A stretch of 64,000 nucleotides of DNA from Pseudomonas putida (lineage in GTDB: Bacteria; Pseudomonadota; Gammaproteobacteria; Pseudomonadales; Pseudomonadaceae), in assembly GCF_001941965.1 (NCBI RefSeq), contig NZ_MKZO01000075.1:124001-188000 (forward strand), given 5' to 3'. Shown one piece after another: positions 7,377 through 14,305 of the stretch (within the stretch, counting starts at the first letter, position 1; the number at the start of each line of letters is the position of its first letter). The notes beneath the pieces are model-generated. The model worked only from the letters and a program-made list of their open reading frames with translations, ran no database searches and had not been told where the DNA came from. The translations under genes and the position numbers were made by a program.

Positions 7377-8654
7377 ATGGGCCAAGACCTTCCCACCAAG
7401 CCGACGCCCCACGGGCCGGTGCTTGACGAACTGCTGATCGACGCCGAAGTCGACGATGCCGAATTGCAACCGCCAGCCCGCCAACCCAGCGCCTGGCTGC
7501 TTCTGCTGGGCCTGGTACTGGTGGCGCTGAACCTGCGTCCGGCGCTGTCGAGCATGGCCCCGGTGCTGGGCGATGTGTCCCGCGGCCTGGGCCTGAGTGG
7601 TTCCCAGGCCGGCCTGCTGACGACCTTGCCGGTGCTTTGCCTGGGCCTGTTCGCGCCACTGGCGCCGATGCTGGCGCGGCGTTTCGGCAGCGAGCGGGTG
7701 ATCCTCGGCGTGCTGTTGTGCCTGGCCGGCGGTATCGCCTTGCGCAGCAACTTCGGCAGCTTCGGCATCTTCGCCGGCAGCCTGATCGCCGGGGCCAGCA
7801 TCGGGGTGATCGGCGTGCTGCTGCCGGGCATCGTCAAGCGCGATTTCCCGGCCCACGCCGGCAGCCTGATGGGCGTCTACACCATGGCCCTGTGCCTCGG
7901 CGCGGCGCTGGCAGCAGGCGCGACGGTGCCGCTGAGCCATCACTTCGGTGACGACTGGCGCCTTGGGCTCGGTGTCTGGCTGATTCCGGCGGTGGTGGCG
8001 GCGCTGATCTGGCTGCCCCAGGCGCGTCAGGGCCACGGTGCCCACCATGCGGCTTTCCAGGTACGCGGCCTGTGGCGCGACCGCCTGGCCTGGCAGGTGA
8101 CCCTGTACATGGGCCTGCAATCCTCGCTGGCCTATATCGTTTTCGGCTGGTTGCCGTCGATCCTCATCGGTCGCGGCCTGAGCCCGACCGAAGCGGGGCT
8201 GGTGCTGTCCGGCTCGGTGATCGTGCAACTGCTCAGCGCCCTGACCGCACCGATGCTGGCGACCCGCGGCAAGGACCAGCGCCTGGCGATCGTGATCGTC
8301 ATGGTCCTGACCCTGGCCGGTCTGTTCGGTTGCCTGTATGCGCCGCTGGGCGGGCTGTGGGGCTGGGCGGTGGTGCTCGGCATCGGCCAGGGCGGCACCT
8401 TCGCCCTGGCCCTGACCCTGATCGTCCTGCGTTCAAGGGATGCTCATGTTGCGGCGCACCTGTCGAGCATGGCTCAGGGCGTCGGTTACACCCTGGCCTC
8501 GGCCGGGCCGTTCGCGGTGGGCCTGGTGCACGATCTTTCCGGCGGCTGGGGCGCGGTAGGCTGGATTTTCGCCGTGATCGGCGCCGCTGCCATCGTCTTC
8601 GGGCTGAAGGCCGGGCGCACGCAGTATGTCCAGGCGAGCAGCGAGCGGATTTGA
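7377..8654 (+). CDS. MFS transporter, CynX/NimT type
   Basis: This encodes a 425-residue inner-membrane protein of the major facilitator superfamily with about 12 hydrophobic segments after a polar tail of some 38 residues. LNLRPALSSMAPVLGDV at the start of the first helix pair is characteristic of the CynX/NimT (cyanate / 2-nitroimidazole) branch, as is the loop LAPMLARRFGSERVI. The substrate cannot be told from sequence: CynX relatives are named for cyanate, but no cyanase is nearby. It probably forms an operon with the FadR-type regulator just upstream. Confidence 0.85.
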   Translation: MGQDLPTKPTPHGPVLDELLIDAEVDDAELQPPARQPSAWLLLLGLVLVALNLRPALSSMAPVLGDVSRGLGLSGSQAGLLTTLPVLCLGLFAPLAPMLARRFGSERVILGVLLCLAGGIALRSNFGSFGIFAGSLIAGASIGVIGVLLPGIVKRDFPAHAGSLMGVYTMALCLGAALAAGATVPLSHHFGDDWRLGLGVWLIPAVVAALIWLPQARQGHGAHHAAFQVRGLWRDRLAWQVTLYMGLQSSLAYIVFGWLPSILIGRGLSPTEAGLVLSGSVIVQLLSALTAPMLATRGKDQRLAIVIVMVLTLAGLFGCLYAPLGGLWGWAVVLGIGQGGTFALALTLIVLRSRDAHVAAHLSSMAQGVGYTLASAGPFAVGLVHDLSGGWGAVGWIFAVIGAAAIVFGLKAGRTQYVQASSERI

Positions 8655-8746
8655 GGACGCCTTATAAGTCCGGTTGATGGCGCTGGCCTTGTGCCGCCAG
8701 CCGGACTATCGTGCATCCCTTGATCTTCCCGGTGATGGAACCCGTC

Positions 8747-9217
8747 ATGAGCGATGCCAACAGTGCCCTGATCAACCGCTTCTACCAGGCCTTCCAGCGC
8801 CTGGATGCCGAGGCGATGGTCGCTTGCTACAGCCCCGATATCGTCTTCAGCGACCCGGCCTTCGGCATCCTGCGCGGCAAGGACGCCGGCGATATGTGGC
8901 GCATGCTAACCAGCCGCGCCAAGGACTTCTCCCTGACCTTCGACAGCGTCCGTGCGGACGAGCGTGGTGGTTCGGCGCATTGGGTGGCGACCTACCTGTT
9001 CAGCCAGACGGGCAGGGTAGTGGTCAACGATATCCGCGCGACATTCGTCATCCGCGACGGGCTGATCGTCGAGCACCATGATGTCTTCGATTTCTGGCGC
9101 TGGTCCCGCCAGGCGCTGGGTACTCCGGGGCTGTTGCTGGGCTGGACGCCTTTCCTGCGCAACAAGGTGGGCCAGCAGGCGCTCAAGGGGCTGCGCGCGT
9201 TCCAGAGCGGGCGCTGA
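8747..9217 (+). CDS. NTF2-like / SnoaL-type small protein
   Basis: This encodes a 156-residue cytoplasmic protein. Its N-terminal part (ALINRFYQAFQRLDAEAMVACYSPDIVFSDPAFGILRGKDAGDMWRML) is typical of the NTF2-like cone fold used by ketosteroid isomerases and SnoaL cyclases. A basic C-terminal segment (WTPFLRNKVGQQALKGLRAF) extends the fold. No specific catalytic residues can be assigned, so the function is open. I chose the ATG at MSDANSAL; a GTG at 8711 and an ATG at 8735 are in frame but give no better family match. It stands alone between the MFS gene and the GIY-YIG gene. Confidence 0.75.
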   Translation: MSDANSALINRFYQAFQRLDAEAMVACYSPDIVFSDPAFGILRGKDAGDMWRMLTSRAKDFSLTFDSVRADERGGSAHWVATYLFSQTGRVVVNDIRATFVIRDGLIVEHHDVFDFWRWSRQALGTPGLLLGWTPFLRNKVGQQALKGLRAFQSGR

Positions 9218-9261
9218 GAGGGTAAGCTGTCACCTCCTGCCACCATCCGTTTCTTGCGCCC

Positions 9262-9576
9262 GTGACCGAAGCCTCCGCACCCGATAAACCCTGGTACGTC
9301 TACCTGGTGCGCGCCGCCAATGGCTCGCTGTACTGCGGTATCAGCGACAATCCCGAACGGCGCTTCGCGGCTCACCAGAAGGGGCGCGGGGCCCGTTATT
9401 TCAGCACCAGCCCCGCAGTGGCGCTGGTCTATGTCGAGGCCTGGCCGGACAAGTCCCAGGCACTGCGTCATGAGCGCCTGATCAAGGCCTTGCGCAAAAA
9501 AGCGAAGGAGGCACTGGTCGCCTCCTTCGCGGGACAGGCCGGGGCCGTCACGGGGTGTTGCAGTTCATCTTCTTGA
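9262..9576 (+). CDS. GIY-YIG domain protein (YhbQ / UPF0213-like)
   Basis: This encodes a 104-residue single-domain GIY-YIG protein: WYVYLVRAANGSLYCGISDNPERRFAAHQKGRGARY covers the YVY...YCGI core and the Arg of the nuclease motif, and the following RHERLIKALRK has the conserved Glu. Relatives such as YhbQ have reported nuclease activity, but their cellular role is uncertain. The start is GTG. The 3' end overlaps the opposing gene by 29 bases. The codons for KKAKEALVASFAG also form a perfect inverted repeat that works as a terminator for the other strand. Confidence 0.82.
   Translation: MTEASAPDKPWYVYLVRAANGSLYCGISDNPERRFAAHQKGRGARYFSTSPAVALVYVEAWPDKSQALRHERLIKALRKKAKEALVASFAGQAGAVTGCCSSSS
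9496..9530 (-). terminator. Terminator for the minus-strand pair, inside the GIY-YIG gene
   Basis: Arms GCGAAGGAGGC (9502-9512) and GCCTCCTTCGC (9520-9530) make a perfect 11-bp stem with a 7-base loop. On the minus strand the stem is followed at once by TTTTTT. It would end transcripts from the two exported-protein genes at 9548-11234 and lies wholly within the opposing coding region. Confidence 0.8.
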
Positions 9577-9976
9577 AGGCATCCAGAGACACCCCCTGGC
9601 GCCTCGGTTCGAGGGTGATCGGGTCGGGGATTGGTGACTTGCTCAGTTGGCACTCCAGCTGAAACCTGACGCTGTCGCGCATCTGCTGGGCGGTCAGTTT
9701 GGGGCTGTTCCATTCAGGGTCTTGTTCGTGTTCCCCGACGATCAGCTCAAGCAGCGCCTCGGTGTCCTCCGGTCCGTACGTGCATTCGGCGTGGTTCAGC
9801 CTGATCTGCACGCTGGGGTAGGTGCCTTTGGTGAAATAGCTGGTGCCGACCGCTTCTTCGCCCCACTCCCCTGAGAGGACGGGTTCGGAACAATTCATGG
9901 CCGCGCTGGCGCGTTCCAGGGGAATTGCGGCAATGACTAGGCTCAGGGCAATCCATGAGAGGTTGCTGGTGTTCAT
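9548..9976 (-). CDS. Exported small protein of unknown function
   Basis: This encodes a 142-residue protein with a clear Sec signal peptide (MNTSNLSWIALSLVIAAIPLERASA, cut before AMNCSEP). The mature part has four cysteines (NCSEP, AECTYG, LECQL, MNCNTP), which could form two disulfides in the periplasm. I recognise no family. I chose the ATG at 9976 because a strong AGGAGGT lies 7 bases upstream and because it exposes the signal peptide; the longer frame (MPDSATTEPL...) does not. It is 52 bases downstream of the larger exported gene and probably shares its transcript, ending at the terminator inside the GIY-YIG gene. Confidence 0.7.
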   Translation of the reverse strand: MNTSNLSWIALSLVIAAIPLERASAAMNCSEPVLSGEWGEEAVGTSYFTKGTYPSVQIRLNHAECTYGPEDTEALLELIVGEHEQDPEWNSPKLTAQQMRDSVRFQLECQLSKSPIPDPITLEPRRQGVSLDAFKKMNCNTP

Positions 9977-10028
9977 ATTGACCTCCTGCTGAAGGGATAC
10001 TGAACCGGATCGCTCCCTGGTGAGCGGT

Positions 10029-11234
10029 TCAGTTGTCGCACTGTCTGGCACCTGATTCCTGGATACCGATCAGGGCCCGATGGGGCTCCAGCGTCCATTC
10101 CGGGGCGTAGCGTCGATAGACGAAATAGCAGGTCAGTTGCCGACGCATGCTCAAGATGTTCTGCGGATTGTGGGTCGATGTGCCTTGCCAGGCCGTATCG
10201 CGGTAGTAGCGGGCGACCAGTTCGTTGAAGAAGTTGTTGGTCTGGTCGTCCCGCACCTCGCGGCCGCAGGCGCTTGGCACCAGCTTCAGGCTTTTCATCG
10301 CGGGGGAGGTGGCTGTTGCCGGGATGTCCTCGAAGCGGGCGCTATCGAAGAAGCTGGCACAGGCATTGGCCGCGGTGGTGGGCTGGATGGCCTGGTCCTC
10401 GGCTTTGTAGCTGAACCTGGCGTCGGCGCTCAGGGTTTGTGGCAGATCCAGCCTGACCAGCGGCAGGTAGCGTCTGGCGGCGATCCACCACTCGATCTGG
10501 TTGGCCCTCGCGTTTTCCAGGCCCGGGCTGTCGGAGGAGGGCGGCACGGTGTAGAAGGTGCTCTCCACCGGCGGGTCGTTGGGCGGGGTGTTGCCCCAGG
10601 TGGCGACGCGCAATTCGTTCTGCACCGCGAAGAGCGTTTCACCCCCCAGGTTACGCGCTTCGATACTGGCCATGAAGGCCGGGCCGGCGTGGTCGTTGCG
10701 CCGGTCACGCACGTCGAAACTGCAGATCTCGCTGTACCTGACCTTGTCCGCAGGGAAACGATTGATGAAATCCTGTCCGGTCCGTATGCCGATCACGTCG
10801 CAATTGCTTTCCACCGCAGGCGTTTGCACGTGGTCCGTACAGCCCCGGTCCTTGCGGTTGTCCGTGCCGCCGTCGTTGGGGAAGGCGCAGAGCACTTCGT
10901 AGCTCTTGCTTCTCGGGTTGTTGAACACCGGGAACAGGGTGAAGCCGCTATTGCGGCGATAGACCAGGGTCTTGAACTTCGCGTCCTTGCGCAGGTAGGA
11001 CACGGATATAGCGCCGGACTGGAGGTTTTTTTCCTGGGGTACCCAGAATTTCGGCTCTGCGGTGGCCCGCACGATGACACCTTCACACAGGAACGCCGGC
11101 TGCGACGTGCTGCCGCAATTGCGCGAGGTCTTGGCGTAGCGCGCATTCAGCGCGTTGGCCGTGTCCTCGCCGGGGCCTGCGAGCGCCGCGCCTGAAGCCA
11201 GTGATAGGCAAACCAGCGTTGCGAGTATGCGCAT
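10029..11234 (-). CDS. Exported protein, possibly halovibrin (HvnA)-like
   Basis: This encodes a 401-residue protein with a Sec signal peptide (MRILATLVCLSLASGAALA). The mature protein starts with ALNARYAKTSRNCGSTSQPAFLCEGVIVRAT, a block I associate from memory with pseudomonad proteins annotated as halovibrin HvnA. Several cysteine pairs (NCGS...FLCEG, VLCAFP...GCTDH, ESNCDV...SEICSF) suggest a disulfide-bonded extracytoplasmic protein. The original halovibrins were described as ADP-ribosylating proteins of Vibrio fischeri, but I see no active-site motif that proves such activity. It heads a two-gene unit with a smaller Cys-containing exported protein. Codon use is like the neighbours. Confidence 0.6.
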   Translation of the reverse strand: MRILATLVCLSLASGAALAGPGEDTANALNARYAKTSRNCGSTSQPAFLCEGVIVRATAEPKFWVPQEKNLQSGAISVSYLRKDAKFKTLVYRRNSGFTLFPVFNNPRSKSYEVLCAFPNDGGTDNRKDRGCTDHVQTPAVESNCDVIGIRTGQDFINRFPADKVRYSEICSFDVRDRRNDHAGPAFMASIEARNLGGETLFAVQNELRVATWGNTPPNDPPVESTFYTVPPSSDSPGLENARANQIEWWIAARRYLPLVRLDLPQTLSADARFSYKAEDQAIQPTTAANACASFFDSARFEDIPATATSPAMKSLKLVPSACGREVRDDQTNNFFNELVARYYRDTAWQGTSTHNPQNILSMRRQLTCYFVYRRYAPEWTLEPHRALIGIQESGARQCDN

Positions 11235-11320
11235 GTCGCGTCCCCTCCAGCGTGCCGGCCCTCACAGGATGCGGGGCGCGGCGCAGCTTTCAGGCTATAC
11301 AGGCGGATCCGTCCATCGCT

Positions 11321-11338
11321 ACTGACAAAAATATCAGT
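11321..11338. promoter_or_regulatory. Small inverted repeat before the exported-protein unit
   Basis: ACTGA-N8-TCAGT lies about 87 bases upstream of the minus-strand start at 11234 and just after the ndpA stop. It could be an operator, but no matching regulator is adjacent. Confidence 0.25.
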
Positions 11339-11351
11339 TCGGACCAGCGGC

Positions 11352-12359
11352 TCAGTCCTTGCGACGCTTCAACTGATCGGTCAACTGGGTCGGCAGGCCC
11401 TTGATGATCAGGGTCCCGGCTTCTTCGTCATACTCGATCTTCGAGCCCAGCAGATGGGCCTCGAAGCTGATCGACAGGCCTTCGGCGCGGCCGGTGAAGC
11501 GGCGGAATTGATTGAGGGTACGCTTGTCCGCCGGGATCTCCGGCGACAGGCCGTAGTCCTTGTTGCGGATATGGTCGTAGAAGGCTTTCGGCCGGTCTTC
11601 GTCGATCAGGCCGGAGAGTTCTTCGAGGGTCACCGGCTCGCCGGCGCGGGTCTGGCTGGTGGCGTAGTCGACCAGGGTCTGGGTCTTCTCGCGGGCGGCC
11701 TCCTCGGGCAGGTCCTCGCTCTCGACGAAGTCGCTGAAGGCCTTGAGCAGGGTGCGGGTCTCGCCCGGGCCGTCGACCCCTTCCTGGCAACCGATGAAGT
11801 CGCGGAAGTAGTCCGAGACCTTCTTGCCGTTCTTGCCCTTGATAAAGGAGATGTACTGCTTGGAGTTGGCGTTGTTGCGCCACTCGGAAATGTTGATCCG
11901 AGCCGCCAGGTGCAACTGGCTCAGGTCCAGGTGGCGCGACGGGGTCACATCCAGCTCGGCGTTCACCGCCACGCCTTCGCTGTGGTGCAGGAGGGCGATG
12001 GCCAGGTAGTCGGTCATGCCTTGCTGGTAGTGGGCGAACAGCACGTGGCCGCCGACCGACAGGTTCGACTCTTCCATCAGCTTCTGCAGATGTTCCACCG
12101 CGATGCGGCTGAATTCGGTGAAGGTCTTTTCGCTGTCCAGGTATTCCTTCAGCCAGCCGCTGAACGGATGGGCGCCGGACTCGGCGTGGAACAGGCCCCA
12201 GGCTTTGCCCTGCTTGGCGTTGTAGCTGTCGTTCAGGTCGGCGAGGAGGTTCTCGATAGCCGTCGACTCGGCCAGTTCGGAATCGCGCGCATGCAGCACC
12301 GCAGGGCTGCCATCGGGTTTCTTGTCGATCAGGTGGACGATGCAATGACGGATCGGCAT
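11352..12359 (-). CDS. ndpA: Nucleoid-associated protein YejK (NdpA)
   Basis: This encodes a 335-residue cytoplasmic protein of the 37-kDa nucleoid-associated family (NdpA/YejK). Recognisable blocks are MPIRHCIVHLIDKKPDGSP, AKQGKAWGLFHAESGAHPFSGWLKEYL, ISFIKGKNGKKVSDYFRDFIGC and the C-terminal GTLIIKGLPTQLTDQL. Family members bind the nucleoid and have been reported to affect topoisomerase activity. I set the start at MPIRHCIVH, the family N-terminus; the upstream extension (MATLPGPAPRPHRAENS) is not conserved in character. It is divergent from an HU gene, so two nucleoid proteins share one regulatory spacer. Confidence 0.93.
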   Translation of the reverse strand: MPIRHCIVHLIDKKPDGSPAVLHARDSELAESTAIENLLADLNDSYNAKQGKAWGLFHAESGAHPFSGWLKEYLDSEKTFTEFSRIAVEHLQKLMEESNLSVGGHVLFAHYQQGMTDYLAIALLHHSEGVAVNAELDVTPSRHLDLSQLHLAARINISEWRNNANSKQYISFIKGKNGKKVSDYFRDFIGCQEGVDGPGETRTLLKAFSDFVESEDLPEEAAREKTQTLVDYATSQTRAGEPVTLEELSGLIDEDRPKAFYDHIRNKDYGLSPEIPADKRTLNQFRRFTGRAEGLSISFEAHLLGSKIEYDEEAGTLIIKGLPTQLTDQLKRRKD

Positions 12360-12766
12360 GGAATTCTCGGCTCGGTGAGGGCGCGGCGCGGGGCCGGGCA
12401 AAGTTGCCAAGTGTAACCCAGCTGCAGGGCCGGGCGCTGTTCTGCGGCCGACCTTGGCGAGCCAGGTTCGTTTTTCGTTCTGTTTTTTGCGATATTTTGT
12501 GTAAACCCCCGAAAAACCAGCACTTTTGCCGTGGGCGAAGCGGATATTTATCTATTCCTGTGGTAGTTTTGCCCGGTCTTGCGCCCCCCTTAAGGCGCAT
12601 AGCTGGCAGACCGTTGGCGTCACGTCGAACCAATCGCATTTTTATGTATCTACATACGCGATTGGCAAATGGAAGTACCCCGGCCGCCCGCACGACGGAG
12701 CCGGAACCGATGGCTGACGCGGCACTCTGCAAACTCACTGAATTTGATTAGGGAAGGAACACCACC
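12360..12766. other. Spacer between ndpA and HU, 407 bases
   Basis: This is a divergent regulatory region with a locally A+T-rich stretch (about 12470-12560). A weak hairpin occurs at 12580-12599 (TGCGCC/GGCGCA), and a large near-palindrome at 12630-12665. Open frames here look random. Promoters for both genes must lie here, but I cannot fix their -35/-10 boxes. Confidence 0.6.
12630..12665. promoter_or_regulatory. Large near-palindrome upstream of the HU gene
   Basis: Outer arms CCAATCGC and GCGATTGG are perfect complements. Inner arms TATGTA and TACATA are perfect complements around a TC centre. The two stems are joined by a 5-base versus 1-base asymmetric bulge. It lies about 100 bases before the HU start and could be an operator or a leader hairpin. 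Confidence 0.55.
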
Positions 12767-13048
12767 ATGGCATTGACCAAAGACCAACTGATCGCCGATA
12801 TCGCTGAAGCTATCGACGCGCCAAAAACCACCGCGCGTAACGCACTGGAGCAACTGGGCCAGATCGTTGCTGATCAACTGGAAAACGGCAGCGAAATCAC
12901 CCTGCCAGGCATTGGCAAGCTGAAAATCACCGAGCGTCCTGCCCGTACCGGCCGCAACCCTTCGACTGGCGCTGCCATCGAAATCGCTGCCAAGAAAGTC
13001 GTCAAGTTCGTGCCAGCCAAAGTGCTGACCGACGCTGTTAACAAGTAA
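12767..13048 (+). CDS. hupN: HU-family DNA-binding protein (HupN type)
   Basis: This encodes a 93-residue HU protein: ALTKDQLIADIAEAIDAPKTTARNALEQLGQIVADQLENG, then the strand core and the proline-bearing arm ERPARTGRNPSTGAAIEIAAKKVVKF. It bends and compacts DNA as a dimer. Its N-terminus differs from the HupA (MRKPELAAAI) and HupB (MNKSELIDAI) types I remember, and it fits the third HU of P. putida, HupN. The ribosome site GGAAGGAAC precedes the ATG. It is monocistronic and followed by a strong terminator. It is divergent from ndpA. Confidence 0.93.
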   Translation: MALTKDQLIADIAEAIDAPKTTARNALEQLGQIVADQLENGSEITLPGIGKLKITERPARTGRNPSTGAAIEIAAKKVVKFVPAKVLTDAVNK

Positions 13049-13063
13049 TTGTAAGCAGCAATA

Positions 13064-13109
13064 AAAAACCGCATCCGGCGCGAGCCTGATGCGGTTTTTC
13101 TTTTTTTTG
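13064..13109 (+). terminator. Rho-independent terminator after HU
   Basis: Arms AAAACCGCATC and GATGCGGTTTT with a 12-base loop are followed by TCTTTTTTTT. It is a strong terminator with A-runs on the other side, so it may also work for rlmF read-through on the minus strand. Confidence 0.9.
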
Positions 13110-13110
13110 A

Positions 13111-13187
13111 GCTTTAAGTTTCAAGCGGCAAGTCATAAGTAAAAGCGACGCGGTGCGCTTTTACTTGCGGCTTGCAGCTTAAGGCTT
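13111..13187. repeat. Long imperfect inverted repeat, different from the REP families
   Basis: The perfect core AAGTAAAAGCG (13137-13147) / CGCTTTTACTT (13156-13166) is flanked by imperfectly complementary CAAGC/GCTTG-rich arms. It resembles GCTTG-type dispersed repeats I remember from pseudomonads. It reaches into the last bases of rlmF. Confidence 0.65.
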
Positions 13188-14141
13188 GTGGCTGGAAGTC
13201 CAGCGTTGCTGGCGCCACAGCTGGCGAGCGCTGGCGTCCTGGAAGGTCCAGGCCACCAGGCGGCTCTGTTTCTGTCCCTGGCCCATTTCCATCACCCGCT
13301 GTTCCACGGCGCCGGCTTTCTTCAGCGCGGCTTCGATGCCGGGCAGGTTCGAAGCCTTCGACACCAGGCTGCTGAACCACAGCACCTGCTGGCCCAGGGC
13401 CTTGCTCTCCTGCACCAGTTGGGTGACGAAACGAATCTCGCCGCCCTCGCACCACAGCTCATTGTTCTGCCCGCCAAAGTTCAGCACCGGCAGCTTGCGC
13501 TTGGGATCGGCCTTGCCCAGGGCTCGCCATTTACGCTGGCTGCCGCGGGTGGCTTCCTCGCGGGAGGCGTGGAAGGGCGGGTTGCACAGGGTCAGGTCGA
13601 AGCGTTCCTCGGCGGCCAGCAGGCCGGTGAGGATGTGCTTGCGATTGCCCTGCTGGCGCAGGCTGATGAACTTGTCGAGGCGGTTGGCCTGGACGATGGC
13701 GCTGGCCGCCGCCAGGGCCACCGGGTCGATGTCCGAGCCGCTGAAGCGCCAGCGGTAATCGGCATTGCCCAGCAGCGGGTAGATGCAGTTGGCGCCGACG
13801 CCGATGTCCAGCGCCTGGACCTGCGCACCATGAGGGATCTCCCCGGCGTTCTCCTCGGCCAGCAGATCGGCCAGGGCGTGCAGGTAGTCGGCACGGCCCG
13901 GAATCGGCGGACACAGGTAATCGGCAGGAATATCCCAGAACTGGATGCTGTACTGGGCCTTGAGCAGCGCCCGGTTGAACACCCGCACCGCCTCCGGGTC
14001 GGCGAAGTCGATGCTTGGCTTGCCGTAGGGATTGGTGATGGTGAAGCGCGCCAGTTCCGGGCTGCTCTTGATCAGCTGGGGGAAGTCGTAGCGGCCTTGA
14101 TGGCGGTTACGGGGGTGCAGGGTGGGTTTGTTCATGGTCAT
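13179..14141 (-). CDS. rlmF: RlmF, 23S rRNA (adenine-1618-N6)-methyltransferase
   Basis: This encodes a 320-residue SAM-dependent methylase of the YbiN/RlmF family. An N-terminal block (LHPRNRHQGRYDFPQLIKSSPEL) precedes the SAM-binding motif ALDIGVGANCIYPLLG. The catalytic NPPF-type motif (LCNPPFHASREEA) is typical of N6-adenine methylases, and the family-specific GGQNNELWCEGGE follows. It modifies 23S rRNA in the cytoplasm. The first ATG gives MTMNKPTLHP; MNKPTLHP two codons later is equally possible. It stands alone between the HU gene and a REP pair. Confidence 0.93.
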   Translation of the reverse strand: MTMNKPTLHPRNRHQGRYDFPQLIKSSPELARFTITNPYGKPSIDFADPEAVRVFNRALLKAQYSIQFWDIPADYLCPPIPGRADYLHALADLLAEENAGEIPHGAQVQALDIGVGANCIYPLLGNADYRWRFSGSDIDPVALAAASAIVQANRLDKFISLRQQGNRKHILTGLLAAEERFDLTLCNPPFHASREEATRGSQRKWRALGKADPKRKLPVLNFGGQNNELWCEGGEIRFVTQLVQESKALGQQVLWFSSLVSKASNLPGIEAALKKAGAVEQRVMEMGQGQKQSRLVAWTFQDASARQLWRQQRWTSSHKP

Positions 14142-14206
14142 GAATACAAAAGCGGGCCAGGCCCGCTCTCAAGGATTACCGCATGATTTGTTGGCTTGCC
14201 GCAGAC

Positions 14207-14280
14207 CTGTGGGAGCTGGCTTGCCAGCGATTGCGATGTTGAATTCACTATCGTCATCGCTGGCAAGCCAGCTCCCACAG
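14207..14280. repeat. REP pair (family 1)
   Basis: Two copies of the GTGGGAGCTGGCTTGCCAGC palindrome face each other in inverted orientation with about 27 bases between, in the spacer downstream of valS and upstream of rlmF. Confidence 0.95.
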
Positions 14281-14305
14281 GGTTCGCGTCGCTGTCAGCC
14301 TTTAT

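Noticed and set aside
12404..12751. Possible 115-codon gene in the ndpA-HU spacer
   Set aside because: It covers the palindrome and A+T-rich promoter region and has no protein features; more likely regulatory DNA.
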